Shown here piece after piece: positions 55,893 to 64,000 of a DNA stretch of 64,000 nucleotides; position 1 is the stretch's first letter; each line of letters opens with the position of its first letter. The position numbers and the translations under genes are program-made. Under the pieces are notes generated by a model. That model was not told where the DNA came from. It saw nothing but the letters and a program-made list of their open reading frames with translations, and did not search any database. The DNA comes from an uncultured Chloroflexales bacterium (GTDB taxonomy: Bacteria > Chloroflexota > Chloroflexia > Chloroflexales > Chloroflexaceae): positions 124,001 through 188,000 of the forward strand of contig CAKZSI010000030.1 of NCBI GenBank assembly GCA_937918935.1. Reading direction: 5' to 3'.

Positions 55893-56516
55893 ATGAGCGA
55901 CTATGAGCAACCTACCGAGCTTGACTTCGCCGTCGGCTCGTTAATTACGGTGCGCCCCGATGAGGATCGCGCCGCATATGAAGAAGAGTATGAGTCTGTC
56001 TCCGCCGTGCAGGACCAGTTGCGCGACGAGGGCATTGATATTGACCTGCTCAACCAGCCTGGCACCCAGGTCTGGGAGGGCGGTCTTGAGAATATGGGCG
56101 CACTCTACCAGTTGTCGCGCCTGGCCGCACACCTCGAACGCGGTGATGATGTCGCCGAGGTGCTCGAAGATGGCCCGGTGATCTACGAGGAGCTTGATCG
56201 CGCCGTGACCGATGTCTGGGATGATCTGGCCCAGACACGTTTCAGTCACTTGATCAATCTGCAAGGCATTAACAGTTACTATCTCCCTGTTGATTTCGAG
56301 CGCCCGGTCTGGCTGAATTTCGAGAACGAAGATGGTGAGGAAGACAGCGCCTTCTTTGGCTCGTCCTACCGCTTGCAGGCTGAACTGGCGGAGCTGGCGC
56401 CGATGCTCGCGAAGGCCGGCGTCAAGCCCAATACCGACGCCTTTCGCTGTCTGGAACTGCTGCGCACCGCCGCCGAAACCAGCATTCAGCATGGTCTGCC
56501 GGTGATTGTCTGGTAA
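55893..56516 (+). CDS. Acidic hypothetical protein, 207 aa
   Basis: Cytoplasmic acidic protein with no recognised family. It starts MSDYEQPTELDFAVGSLITV and is rich in Asp/Glu. It contains an aromatic segment WLNFENEDGEEDSAFFGSSY (near 143) and a helical C-terminus ending GLPVIVW. No signal peptide, membrane helix or Cys cluster. The start is fixed by AAGGAGGAG. The start region of miaB overlaps or abuts its stop, suggesting one transcript. Confidence 0.7.
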   Translation: MSDYEQPTELDFAVGSLITVRPDEDRAAYEEEYESVSAVQDQLRDEGIDIDLLNQPGTQVWEGGLENMGALYQLSRLAAHLERGDDVAEVLEDGPVIYEELDRAVTDVWDDLAQTRFSHLINLQGINSYYLPVDFERPVWLNFENEDGEEDSAFFGSSYRLQAELAELAPMLAKAGVKPNTDAFRCLELLRTAAETSIQHGLPVIVW

Positions 56517-56529
56517 CGATTCAGAAGCA

Positions 56530-57894
56530 ATGCAGGATATTCTCTTTGTTGATGCCCCGGCCCTCTCCACCCCCCCCGACCGCGACGCGACGCCCCGCTC
56601 GCGGCGCTATTATGTGTGGACGGTGGGCTGCCAGATGAACGTCTCTGACTCTGAGCGCCTGGAGGCCGCGCTGCAGGCCGTTGGCTACAGCCCCGCCCCG
56701 CGCCCCGAAGAGGCCAGCTTTATCGTGCTCAATTCGTGCAGCGTGCGCGAGAGCGCCGAGGAGCGCATTCTTGGCAAGCTCGGCGAACTGGTGCGCGTGA
56801 AACGCGAGTGGCCCGATACCCGCGTGGTGCTCTGGGGCTGTATGGTCGGCCCTAATAATCGCTCGATCTTCGAGCAGCGCCTACCCATGGTTGACCACTT
56901 CGTCTCACCCTCGGCGGTGGATGAGGTGGTCGCCCTGGCCCCCAATCCGATCTATACGCTCGACGAACCGGCTCTGCCCGTGGCCTCCTGGGCCCATCCG
57001 CCTGTCTCGGTGCACGTGCCCATCCAGTACGGCTGCAATATGACCTGCGCCTACTGCGTCATTCCCCTGCGCCGGGGCCGCGAACGCTCCCGCCCCCTCG
57101 AAGAGATCGTTGAGGAGTGCGCCCGCATCGTCGCCCGCGGCGCTCGCGAGATTACGCTCCTGGGTCAGATCGTTGACTCCTGGGGCCACGATTTGCCCGG
57201 CCGTCCCCAACTGGCCGATCTGCTCGAGGCCGTCCACGCCATCCCGGGCCTCCAGCGCCTCCGCTTCCTTACCTCCCACCCGGCCTGGATGACCGACCGC
57301 CTGATCGCCACCGTCGCCCGGCTGCCCCGCTGCATGCCCGACATCAACCTGCCGGTGCAGGCCGGCTCCGATCGGGTGCTGAAGCTGATGCGCCGCGGCT
57401 ATACCGTGGCTCGCTACCGCGCCCTCATCGGCAACATCCGCGCGGCGATCCCCCACGTCTCCCTGACCACCGATATTATCGTCGGCCATCCCGGCGAAAC
57501 CCGCGCCGACTTTGAGGCGACCCTGGCCCTCTGCGATGAGATCCGCTTCGATAAGGTGCATATCGCCGCCTTCTCGGCCCGCCCCGGCACCCTCGCCGCC
57601 GAACAGGAGCAGGACCCGGCGCTGGCCGTGCCCGAGGAGGAAAAAGAGAGCCGCCGCCGCGAACTTGAGCACCTCCAGGAACGCATCGCCACCGAACGCA
57701 ATGCCCATTTCCTCGGCCAGACAGTTGAAGTGCTCGTGGAGGGCGAGAGTAAAGGCAAGTGGCGCGGACGCAGCCCGAACAACAAACTGGTGTTCTTCAG
57801 CCATCCAGAGGATCTGACTGGCCGCCTCGTGCCCGTCCGCGTGACCCGCACCGGCCCCTGGGCCCTCCAGGGAGAAGCCGCTGACCCGCAGTGA
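56530..57894 (+). CDS. miaB: tRNA methylthiotransferase MiaB
   Basis: About 454-aa radical-SAM enzyme adding a methylthio group to i6A37 of tRNA. The N-terminal UPF0004 domain has three Cys for one [4Fe-4S] cluster: VGCQMNVSDSE, NSCSVRESAEE and LWGCMVGP. The radical-SAM motif is CNMTCAYCVIPLRRGRERSR (near 170). A TRAM domain (about 390-450) follows. MiaB fits better than MtaB or RimO because of the GCQMN and CSVRE sequences. An in-frame GTG at 56506 overlaps the preceding stop; ATG 56530 is preferred, though its ribosome-binding site is weak. Confidence 0.92.
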   Translation: MQDILFVDAPALSTPPDRDATPRSRRYYVWTVGCQMNVSDSERLEAALQAVGYSPAPRPEEASFIVLNSCSVRESAEERILGKLGELVRVKREWPDTRVVLWGCMVGPNNRSIFEQRLPMVDHFVSPSAVDEVVALAPNPIYTLDEPALPVASWAHPPVSVHVPIQYGCNMTCAYCVIPLRRGRERSRPLEEIVEECARIVARGAREITLLGQIVDSWGHDLPGRPQLADLLEAVHAIPGLQRLRFLTSHPAWMTDRLIATVARLPRCMPDINLPVQAGSDRVLKLMRRGYTVARYRALIGNIRAAIPHVSLTTDIIVGHPGETRADFEATLALCDEIRFDKVHIAAFSARPGTLAAEQEQDPALAVPEEEKESRRRELEHLQERIATERNAHFLGQTVEVLVEGESKGKWRGRSPNNKLVFFSHPEDLTGRLVPVRVTRTGPWALQGEAADPQ

Positions 57895-58012
57895 TCGCCC
57901 CAGCGAAGGTCCCGGCGGTCCGTTTCGGCGTCAGCCTGCTACCTGGCCGCGTCCATATGCGCCGCACCCGATCCGCAAGCTAAAATCTGCAATCTGCATA
58001 GGAGCATTGACC

Positions 58013-58855
58013 TTGGCAAAGCAAGACGAAAAGCAGCGTATTCGCCGCAAGTTGCAGGAAAAGGCCATTGAACTCGCGGCAATGAACCGCTGGGAGGAGG
58101 CGGTCGAGATCAATCGCCAGATCCTGAGCCTGGGCGAAGATCCCGACACCTACAACCGCCTCGGTAAGGGCCTCATGGAGCTCGGCCGCTACGCCGAGGC
58201 CCACGATGCCTACCAGCACACCCTGCGCCTCAATCCGACCAATGGCATCGCGCGCAAGAACCTCGCCCGCCTCGATGCACTCATCGCCCGCGGGATCGAG
58301 ACCGGCCTGGCCAACCGGCAACCGCGCCAGCAGGTTGATATGCGCATGTTTATTACCGAGACCGGGCGCACCGCGATTACGACCCTGATCGATGTGCCGC
58401 GCAGCCCCGCAGTTGAGGCCCTGGTGACCGGTGAGAAGATGGACTTCCACGTCGAAGGGAAGAGCGTCTATGTCATTGATGCCGATGGCAACGTCATTGG
58501 CCGCCTGGAGCCGAAACTTGGCCAGCGCCTGGCCGAGTTGATCAACGGCGGTAACCGCTACCTCGCTGCGATTGCGCAGAGCGATCCGCGCACCGTGCGC
58601 CTGCTCATCCGCGAGACCTACCAGGATCCCAGCCAGCGCAACCGGATCTCCTTCCCCGGCAAACTCGGCGAGGGCGCAGCCTATGTCTCCAGCCTGCGCT
58701 ACGAAGAATACGAGGACCTGCTCGAAGAGGAAGAGACAGCCGAGGAAGCCGAAGCCCTCGAAGAGGAGTTCGCGGGCGGCGAGGAAGAGGAAGAACTTGG
58801 TCTCGAAGAGATCGACCAGGATATGGGCGACGAAGACGAGAGCATGGAGGAGTGA
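58013..58855 (+). CDS. TPR protein with acidic tail
   Basis: About 280-aa cytoplasmic protein. Residues 1-95 form a short TPR unit (RWEEAVEINRQILSLGEDPD, YNRLGKGLMELGRYAEAHDA, YQHTLRLNP). The middle part (about 105-225) is a beta-rich domain (FHVEGKSVYVIDADGNVIGR, VRLLIRETYQDPSQRNRISF) faintly like HIRAN folds. The last 45 residues are almost all Glu and Asp. The start is TTG 58013, 8 nt after AGGAG; a TTG at 58007 is too close to it. It precedes the AAA ATPase and CpaF-like genes on the same strand. Function unknown. Confidence 0.7.
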   Translation: MAKQDEKQRIRRKLQEKAIELAAMNRWEEAVEINRQILSLGEDPDTYNRLGKGLMELGRYAEAHDAYQHTLRLNPTNGIARKNLARLDALIARGIETGLANRQPRQQVDMRMFITETGRTAITTLIDVPRSPAVEALVTGEKMDFHVEGKSVYVIDADGNVIGRLEPKLGQRLAELINGGNRYLAAIAQSDPRTVRLLIRETYQDPSQRNRISFPGKLGEGAAYVSSLRYEEYEDLLEEEETAEEAEALEEEFAGGEEEEELGLEEIDQDMGDEDESMEE

Positions 58856-58908
58856 TGCTCTGAGGTTACAGCGACGTTTCTCTAGTGCTGAATAGCCCCG
58901 GCGTACTA

Positions 58909-58937
58909 TTGAAGCCCGCGATACGGCGGGCTATACT
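58909..58937 (+). promoter_or_regulatory. Sigma-70-type promoter before the AAA ATPase gene
   Basis: TTGAAG (58909-58914), a 17-bp spacer and TATACT (58932-58937), about 45 bp upstream of the start at 58984. The AAA and CpaF genes therefore probably form their own transcript. Confidence 0.65.
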
Positions 58938-58983
58938 ACATAAGAGTGTGCCGTAGTGTGCCTGAACTGCTCAAGGAGGTTCG

Positions 58984-60369
58984 ATGTCGTTCCGGCTGCA
59001 CGAGGTCTCCACCACTGCATCATCCACATCCGTCCCTCCCCAAACTGATCCGCAGATGCCTGCCATTCCCCCGCAGCCCTCCTCGATTGCCGAGACAGGG
59101 CTGACCATGGGCTTTCTTACCGATCTGGTGTTGAAGATTATCTATTTCACCGGCGCTATTACTGGCCAGCGCCTTGAAGAAACCACCAGGCTCCCCTTTC
59201 TCGGCGTGATCGACAAGGTGCTCGAGTTTCTGAAACTTGAAGAGTACGTTGATATCATCGGCGCCGAGGGCGGCTTCAGCGAGCGCTCCTTCCAGTACAT
59301 CATCACCACCAAGGGGCGCGTCAAGGTCCACGAGGTGCTCGACCGCAACCAGTACGCCGGTCCGGCCCCCGTGCCCCTGAGCCAGTACGTTGAGATGGTC
59401 AATCGCCAGCAGATCGGCAATATGGTCATCGATCAGGCAACCATTCGCAAAGCGTTTGAGCACCTGGTCGTCAGTGAGCGCATGCTGGATAGGCTCGGCC
59501 CTGCCGCCAATTCAGCCCGTTCGCTCTTCCTCTACGGCCCCCCCGGCAACGGGAAAACAACCTATGCCGAGGGCATCGCCAATATGCTCGGTGGATATGT
59601 GCTCATCCCCTACAGCGTGGAGGTGGACGGCCAGATTATCAAAGTGTTCGATCCCCTGAACCACCAGGTCGTCCAGCAAAATGAGGTTGGGCACGCCGAA
59701 CCCGCCGCACCCTTCGGTTCACCGCTGGCCCAGGCTACGCCCACCTACTTCCCCGATGCTCGCTGGCTTGTCTGCAAGCGCCCGCGGGTGATGGTCGGCG
59801 GTGAGTTGATCCTCGAACAACTCGAACTGATCTTTGACCCGGTGAGCAAAGTCTATGAGGCGCCATTCCAGATGAAGGCCAACGGCGGCCTGTTCTTGAT
59901 CGACGACTTCGGGCGCCAGAAGTGCCGGCCCCAGGATTTGCTCAATCGCTGGATCGTGCCTCTTGAGAAAAAGGTGGATTTCCTGGCTCTGCAAACTGGC
60001 AAAAAGTTGCAGGTCCCCTTCGATGTGCTGATCGTCTTTTCGACCAATCTCAATCCCAAGGATCTGGTGGACGACGCCTTCCTCCGACGCATTCGCCACA
60101 AGATCGAGGTGGGCAATCCCTCGCCCGCCGAGTTTCGCGCTATCTTTCAACTGGTTTGCAAAGCCAAAAAGATCCCGTACAGCGATGAGGGCCTGCGCCA
60201 TCTGCTGCAAGAACATTATATGAAGGTTGGGCGCGAGTTGCGCGCCTGCCATCCGCGGGATATCTGCGATCAGATCCTCGACGAGGCCAAGTACCGCAAC
60301 ATCCCTCCCTCGATGAGCCGGGAGTTGATCGATCGCGCCTGCGAAGCCTATTTCGTCAAACTTGGATAG
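58984..60369 (+). CDS. AAA ATPase of unknown role, next to CpaF
   Basis: 461-aa ATPase. A Pro/Ser-rich N-terminus is followed by a helical segment (about 42-80) and a winged-helix-like region with GGFSERSFQYIITTKGRVKV (near 97) and a QYAGPAPVPLSQYV segment. The AAA module has Walker A LYGPPGNGKTTYAEG (near 182-196), Walker B GLFLIDDFGRQKC (near 301) and sensor 1 VLIVFSTNLNP (near 350). In the family I recall, such proteins sit near Tad/type IV pilus genes. AAGGAGG precedes the ATG. It is followed 88 bp later by the CpaF-type gene. Confidence 0.8.
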   Translation: MSFRLHEVSTTASSTSVPPQTDPQMPAIPPQPSSIAETGLTMGFLTDLVLKIIYFTGAITGQRLEETTRLPFLGVIDKVLEFLKLEEYVDIIGAEGGFSERSFQYIITTKGRVKVHEVLDRNQYAGPAPVPLSQYVEMVNRQQIGNMVIDQATIRKAFEHLVVSERMLDRLGPAANSARSLFLYGPPGNGKTTYAEGIANMLGGYVLIPYSVEVDGQIIKVFDPLNHQVVQQNEVGHAEPAAPFGSPLAQATPTYFPDARWLVCKRPRVMVGGELILEQLELIFDPVSKVYEAPFQMKANGGLFLIDDFGRQKCRPQDLLNRWIVPLEKKVDFLALQTGKKLQVPFDVLIVFSTNLNPKDLVDDAFLRRIRHKIEVGNPSPAEFRAIFQLVCKAKKIPYSDEGLRHLLQEHYMKVGRELRACHPRDICDQILDEAKYRNIPPSMSRELIDRACEAYFVKLG

Positions 60370-60457
60370 CGCGGACACCGATTCGTAATGCGTTGGGCGT
60401 ATCCTGAAGACAGGATGCATGACGCCCCGGCCCGTCCGGGATCATCGGAGGAGTTGT

Positions 60458-61927
60458 ATGTCGTTGCTCAAACGTCTTGGTAGCACCCCGCCACCGTCCG
60501 AGCCTGCCGCTCCGGCGGTGACGGCCGTTACACCCCTGCCCCCTCCCGACGCCACCCCCTCCTCCCCGCCTGGCAACCTGCGCTCCGGCCCGGAGAGCCA
60601 GCCGCTCACCGGCGCCGGTGTAGAAAGCGCCGCCGAAACGGTGGATGAGCAGCGCCTGCTCGAGTTGTCCCTCTGGATCGTGGACCGCATCCAGGCTTCC
60701 CTGGGGAGCCAGAACGAACTTAAACGCACCCCGGAAACCGAGCGCATGCTCCAGGAACGCTTCGCCCGCGTCTACCAGCAAGCCGGGACGAGCCTGAATC
60801 CAGAACAGATCAAGCGCCTGTTTACGATGGTCTGCGATGAACTGATGGGCTTCGGGCCGATCCAGCCGCTGCTCAACGACGATACGATCTCCGAAGTGAT
60901 GGTCAACGGACCGTACCGGGTGTACATCGAGCAGAAGGGCAAGCTGAAGCTTTCGCCGGTGCGCTTCGCCAATGACGAGCACGTGCTCAAGGTTATCGAC
61001 CGCATCATTCGCCCCCTGGGCCGGCGCATCGACCGCAAATGGCCCATGGTTGACGCACGCCTCCCCGATGGCTCTCGCGTGAATGCGGTTATTCCCCCGT
61101 GCGCTATTGATGGCTCGACCATCACCATCCGCAAGTTCTCGAAGAATAAACTCAAAGTTGATGACCTGATTCGCTTCGGCTCGCTGACGCCCGAGATGGC
61201 CGAGTTCTTGCGCGCCTGCGTCATTTCGCGCCTCAATATTGTGGTCTCGGGTGGCACCGGCTCTGGAAAAACCACCCTGCTCAACGTGCTCTCGAATTTC
61301 ATCCCCGATGATGAGCGCATTGTTACCATCGAGGATAGCGCCGAGTTGCAACTGGCCCAGGAGCACGTGGTGCGCCTGGAGTCGCGCCCACCTGAAGTGG
61401 ACGGCACCGGTCGCGTGACCATTCGCGACCTGGTGATCAACTCGCTGCGCATGCGCCCCGAGCGGATTGTCATCGGTGAGTGCCGCGGCGGTGAAACCCT
61501 CGATATGCTCCAGGCTATGAATACCGGCCACGATGGCTCGCTTACCACCCTCCACGCCAATACGCCCCGCGACGCCCTGGCACGTATGGAGACCATGGCC
61601 CTCATGGCCGGTATGGAGATGCCCCTCAAGGTCATCCGCGAACAGATCGCCTCGGCCATCGACCTGATCGTCCAGCAAACCCGCCTCGAAGATGGCCAGC
61701 GCAAGGTGGCCTATATCACCGAGGTCCAGGGGATGGAGGGTGACACGGTTGTACTTCAGGACATTTTCAAGCTTGAGATCCTTGGTAAAACCCCTGAGGG
61801 CAAGATCCAGGCCGAACTACGCCCCACTGGCGTGCGCCCGCGTTTTACCCCGCGTCTGGAGTCCCACGGCTTCAAGCTTCCGCCAAACATCTTTGGCGCG
61901 CAGATCCCCGGCAAGAAGGCCCGGTGA
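60458..61927 (+). CDS. CpaF/TadA-type secretion ATPase
   Basis: About 489-aa hexameric ATPase powering Tad/Flp pilus or type II/IV-like secretion. A Pro-rich N-terminal tail (about 1-50) is followed by the N-terminal domain (MGFGPIQPLLNDDTISEVMV, near 130) and RVNAVIPPCAIDGSTITIRK. Walker A is VSGGTGSGKTTLLNVLSNFI (near 263), then the Asp box VTIEDSAELQ and Walker B MRPERIVIGECRGGETLDML (near 331), then the His box GSLTTLHANTPRDALARMET. GGAGGAG precedes ATG 60458. TadB, TadC and pilin genes are absent here, so the partner machinery must be elsewhere. Confidence 0.92.
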   Translation: MSLLKRLGSTPPPSEPAAPAVTAVTPLPPPDATPSSPPGNLRSGPESQPLTGAGVESAAETVDEQRLLELSLWIVDRIQASLGSQNELKRTPETERMLQERFARVYQQAGTSLNPEQIKRLFTMVCDELMGFGPIQPLLNDDTISEVMVNGPYRVYIEQKGKLKLSPVRFANDEHVLKVIDRIIRPLGRRIDRKWPMVDARLPDGSRVNAVIPPCAIDGSTITIRKFSKNKLKVDDLIRFGSLTPEMAEFLRACVISRLNIVVSGGTGSGKTTLLNVLSNFIPDDERIVTIEDSAELQLAQEHVVRLESRPPEVDGTGRVTIRDLVINSLRMRPERIVIGECRGGETLDMLQAMNTGHDGSLTTLHANTPRDALARMETMALMAGMEMPLKVIREQIASAIDLIVQQTRLEDGQRKVAYITEVQGMEGDTVVLQDIFKLEILGKTPEGKIQAELRPTGVRPRFTPRLESHGFKLPPNIFGAQIPGKKAR

Positions 61928-61950
61928 GCGCCTGAACGAGCCAGTTACCG

Positions 61951-61997
61951 GCACAGGGGGCGCGGAGATCGGCTGTTTGATCTCCGCGCCCGTTGTG
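61951..61997 (+). terminator. Hairpin between the CpaF-type and carotenoid genes
   Basis: GGGCGCGGAGATC (61958-61970) pairs perfectly with GATCTCCGCGCCC (61979-61991) around an 8-nt loop. There is no T-run, but its place 30 bp past the stop suggests a terminator. Confidence 0.55.
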
Positions 61998-62016
61998 TGT
62001 ATTAGTGTACAAACCT

Positions 62017-63522
62017 ATGCAGCCTCCCGCCAATCGCGTCATTGTGGTAGGCGCCGGCCTCGGTGGGCTGGCCGCCGCCATCCGTCTGGCCGCCGCCGGC
62101 CGCCATGTTATCGTGTTGGAGAAAAACGAGCGTGTGGGCGGGAAACTTAACCTCCTGCGCGAGGCCGGCTACACCTTCGACACCGGCCCATCCCTGCTCA
62201 CGATGCCGTGGGTGATCGAGGAGTTGTTTGCCGCCGCTGGCCGCCGCGCCGCCGATTACCTCACCCTTGAGCAGATCGAACCGACCTGCCGCTACCACTG
62301 GCCCGACGGCACGATTTTTAACGCCTGGCAACGCCTGCCCCAACTGATCCAGGAGATCGAACGCCTCAGCCCGCCCGATGTGCCGGCGTTCTTCCGCTTC
62401 CTGGCCCACACCGCGCGTATCTACGACGCCGTCGCCGATACCTTTCTGCTCAAACCCTTCGATGGCCTGCACGAACTGCTGACGCCTCGGCTCCTCCGCG
62501 ACGGCCCGAACATTGATGCTCTGCGTAGCGTTGACGCCGCGGTACGCTCGTTCTTTCGCAGCCCCTACCTGCGGCAAGTCTTTAACCGCTATGCCACCTA
62601 CAACGGCTCATCGCCCTACATCTCGCCGGCGACCTTTAACGTGATCGCCTACATTGAGTTCGCCGAGGGCGGCTGGTACGTGCGCGGCGGGATGTATGCC
62701 CTGGCCCTGGCCCTGCTGCGCCTGGCCGCCGAACTCGGGGTGGAGGTGCGCACCGGCGCCCCGGTCGTCGCGGTTACGACCAGCGGTCGCCGTGTGTGTG
62801 GCGTGCGCCTGGCCAATGGCGAGGAACTGGCTGCCGGTCAGGTGCTAATCAACGCCGACCCGAGCTACGCCTACCGCACGCTCATTCCCGACCAGGAGGC
62901 CACGGCCGCGCGCCTGGCCCGCCAGGAGATCTCCTGCAGCGGCTTCGTGCTCTTTCTCGGCGTGAACCGGCAATACCCCCAGCTGGCGCACCACAATATC
63001 TTCTTCAGCCACGACTACCCTCGCGAGTTTGCGGCAATCTTTCAAAAGGGCGTTCCCGCCGCCGACCCGACGGTCTACGTCGCCGCAACGGCCATTACCG
63101 ATCCCGAACACGCTCCGCCCGGCCATCTCAACCTGTTTGTGCTGGTGAACGCGCCTGCCCTCAATCCCCGTGTGTGCTGGAAACGCGAGGCCCGTCCCTA
63201 CCGGGACGGCATCGTCGCCAAACTGGAACGGATGGGTCTCACCGACCTCAACCGCCATATCGTCTACGAACAGATCTGGACGCCGGTCGACATCGCCGAA
63301 CGGTACAATGCCCCCGGCGGCGCCATCTACGGCTGGGCCTCGCATTCACCCTTCAGCGCCTTCTTTCGCCCGCCGCTGCGCGCCCGCGATCCCCAGGGGC
63401 TCTATTTCGTCGGCGGCGGCACTCACCCCGGCGGCGGCATTCCACTGGTGCTTCTCTCCGGGCGCGCCGTGGCCGAGCGCGTCGTCGCCGACGGCAGGCG
63501 CACGGGCGCCACAACTGGATAG
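62017..63522 (+). CDS. Carotenoid (phytoene) desaturase, CrtI family
   Basis: About 501-aa FAD-dependent desaturase. The dinucleotide motif VIVVGAGLGGLAAAIRLAAA starts at residue 7, followed by VLEKNERVGGKLNLLREAGY and FDTGPSLLTMPWVIEEL. The C-terminal flavin motif is GLYFVGGGTHPGGGIPLVLL. It acts on membrane-dissolved C40 or C30 precursors such as phytoene. CrtI is most likely; close relatives (CrtD, CrtN, C-4' oxidases) share these motifs, so the exact step is uncertain. ATG 62017 is preferred. No other carotenoid gene is adjacent. The product fits a pigmented phototroph or aerobe. Confidence 0.87.
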   Translation: MQPPANRVIVVGAGLGGLAAAIRLAAAGRHVIVLEKNERVGGKLNLLREAGYTFDTGPSLLTMPWVIEELFAAAGRRAADYLTLEQIEPTCRYHWPDGTIFNAWQRLPQLIQEIERLSPPDVPAFFRFLAHTARIYDAVADTFLLKPFDGLHELLTPRLLRDGPNIDALRSVDAAVRSFFRSPYLRQVFNRYATYNGSSPYISPATFNVIAYIEFAEGGWYVRGGMYALALALLRLAAELGVEVRTGAPVVAVTTSGRRVCGVRLANGEELAAGQVLINADPSYAYRTLIPDQEATAARLARQEISCSGFVLFLGVNRQYPQLAHHNIFFSHDYPREFAAIFQKGVPAADPTVYVAATAITDPEHAPPGHLNLFVLVNAPALNPRVCWKREARPYRDGIVAKLERMGLTDLNRHIVYEQIWTPVDIAERYNAPGGAIYGWASHSPFSAFFRPPLRARDPQGLYFVGGGTHPGGGIPLVLLSGRAVAERVVADGRRTGATTG

Positions 63523-63653
63523 CACCCGCCGCGCGCCAAAACTCTTTACACCCCGCTGGTCTATTCTTCGTATCAAGAGGTGCAACCTCCCGCCCCTCAA
63601 GCCCACAAAATGCCGAGAGGGGCCTTTATTATCGTTAAGATACGATTAAACTC

Positions 63654-63681
63654 TTGATTCTTTGGCCTCAAAATGCTATGA
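63654..63681 (+). promoter_or_regulatory. Strong promoter ahead of the right-edge RNA
   Basis: TTGATT (63654-63659), a 16-bp spacer and TATGAT (63676-63681) preceded by TGC (extended -10). Transcription should start near 63688. Confidence 0.65.
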
Positions 63682-63689
63682 TAGCCGCG

Positions 63690-64000
63690 AAGCCTCAAGG
63701 GAACAGCAACATACCAGGGTACCTGAACAGTCGAACATGTGCCGTCGCAAGACAAGCGCCGTCCTCTCACTGTAAAGAAAAAGAGTGCGCTTAGAGAGGA
63801 TGGGCGTACGTTAGGGGAAATGGAACGCTACCGTGTAACGTTCCAGGGAGACTAACAGACAAGCGCCGGATCGCTGACTGAGCGATCGGATGCTCTGCGA
63901 GTTACGGGATGGCCTCTCCGCGCAAAGCTCAACGCGTGTGGACAGGAGGACCTTGCTACCCACGCAAAGCAGGAGCCATACCCAGAGGCAAAAGCTGGCC
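63690..64000 (+). ncRNA. Structured RNA, HEARO/omega-RNA-like, cut by window edge
   Basis: No coding frame covers this 311-nt stretch, yet it follows a strong promoter and is full of nested helices. GTCGCAAGAC is near 63742. GTCCTCTC pairs with GAGAGGAT around an A-rich loop. GTTAG (63811) pairs with CTAAC (63852), enclosing TGGAACG/CGTTCCA. GGATCGCT pairs with AGCGATC. GCGTGTGG pairs with CCCACGC. CCTTGCT can pair with AGCAGG as a pseudoknot, and a CCAG/CTGG hairpin lies at the edge. The order, and segments such as ACGCAAAGCAGGAG, resemble the HEARO/omega RNA placed before iscB-type RNA-guided nuclease genes. A group II intron 5' domain is the alternative. Identity is recalled, not searched. 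Confidence 0.5.

Noticed and set aside
57961-58004. Another copy of repeat A near AAATCTGCAATCTGCA
   Set aside because: Only about 15 bp resemble the element interior and no terminal sequence is present; chance similarity or an old fragment.
63785-64000. Group II intron starting at the GTGCGC of position 63785
   Set aside because: The GTGCGC lies within the loop side of a larger helix (GTCCTCTC with GAGAGGAT) and the RNA appears continuous from a promoter 100 bp upstream. No intron-specific domain V or reverse transcriptase is within the window. It is kept only as an alternative.

Overview
The window is GC-rich chromosomal DNA from a bacterium of the phylum Chloroflexota, most likely a filamentous Chloroflexia member (Roseiflexaceae/Chloroflexaceae type). 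This is inferred from gene content, not from a marker-gene tree. The pointers are an ArsA ATPase with a fused HSP20-like tail, a B12-domain-less methylmalonyl-CoA mutase large subunit, a fused Sat-CysC, a CrtI-type carotenoid desaturase, PhaA/PhaB-type enzymes, a tmk-darA pair, an R3H-tailed SpoIIIAA-like ATPase, secreted FGYPI-repeat proteins and many dispersed GC-rich palindromes. There is no plasmid or phage backbone, no rRNA, one tRNA (Ser-GGA), one TPP riboswitch, and a structured RNA running off the right edge.

Layout. 1-13.7 kb (mostly +): ArsA-like ATPase, arginase, SbcC bracketed by small repeat elements, a secreted repeat protein, a 45-aa membrane protein with a metallophosphoesterase, a Nudix hydrolase, a LysR regulator, a flavin amine oxidase and DnaK. 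13.9-24.4 kb: a lipoprotein, a CHAT-like gene remnant, a very large MalT/SARP-type regulator, a phasin-like protein beside PhaB- and PhaA-type enzymes (probable polyhydroxyalkanoate metabolism), a GNAT protein with an operator-like palindrome over its -10 box, and a GT-C-like membrane protein. 24.5-36 kb: envelope and sulfur functions (internally duplicated protein, GT4 glycosyltransferase, PPK2, two alkaline-phosphatase-superfamily enzymes, Lgt, Sat-CysC and a zinc-protease-like lipoprotein). 36-44.5 kb: tRNA-Ser with a duplicated 3' end, a GAF protein, a repeat-rich intergenic hot spot, ClpC, then a TPP-riboswitch-controlled thiB-thiP unit without a visible ATPase gene. 44.5-55.6 kb (all -): methylmalonyl-CoA mutase, an oligopeptide-type binding protein, a P1-family self-processing hydrolase, a zinc-ribbon membrane protein, tmk-darA, R3H-ATPase with a GNAT-like partner, and pdxS-pdxT. 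55.9-64 kb (+): an acidic hypothetical, MiaB, a TPR / AAA / CpaF-type ATPase trio, a carotenoid desaturase, and a promoter-driven structured RNA of at least 300 nt.

Besides ordinary housekeeping genes, two features stand out. The first is the density of short non-autonomous repeats: at least four families, one nested in another, and one whose end supplies the last base of two different stop codons. The second is the right-edge RNA, whose fold resembles the HEARO/omega RNA that precedes iscB-type nuclease genes; the window ends before any such gene could be confirmed. All starts were chosen by eye from ribosome-binding sites and family conservation; no database search was run.
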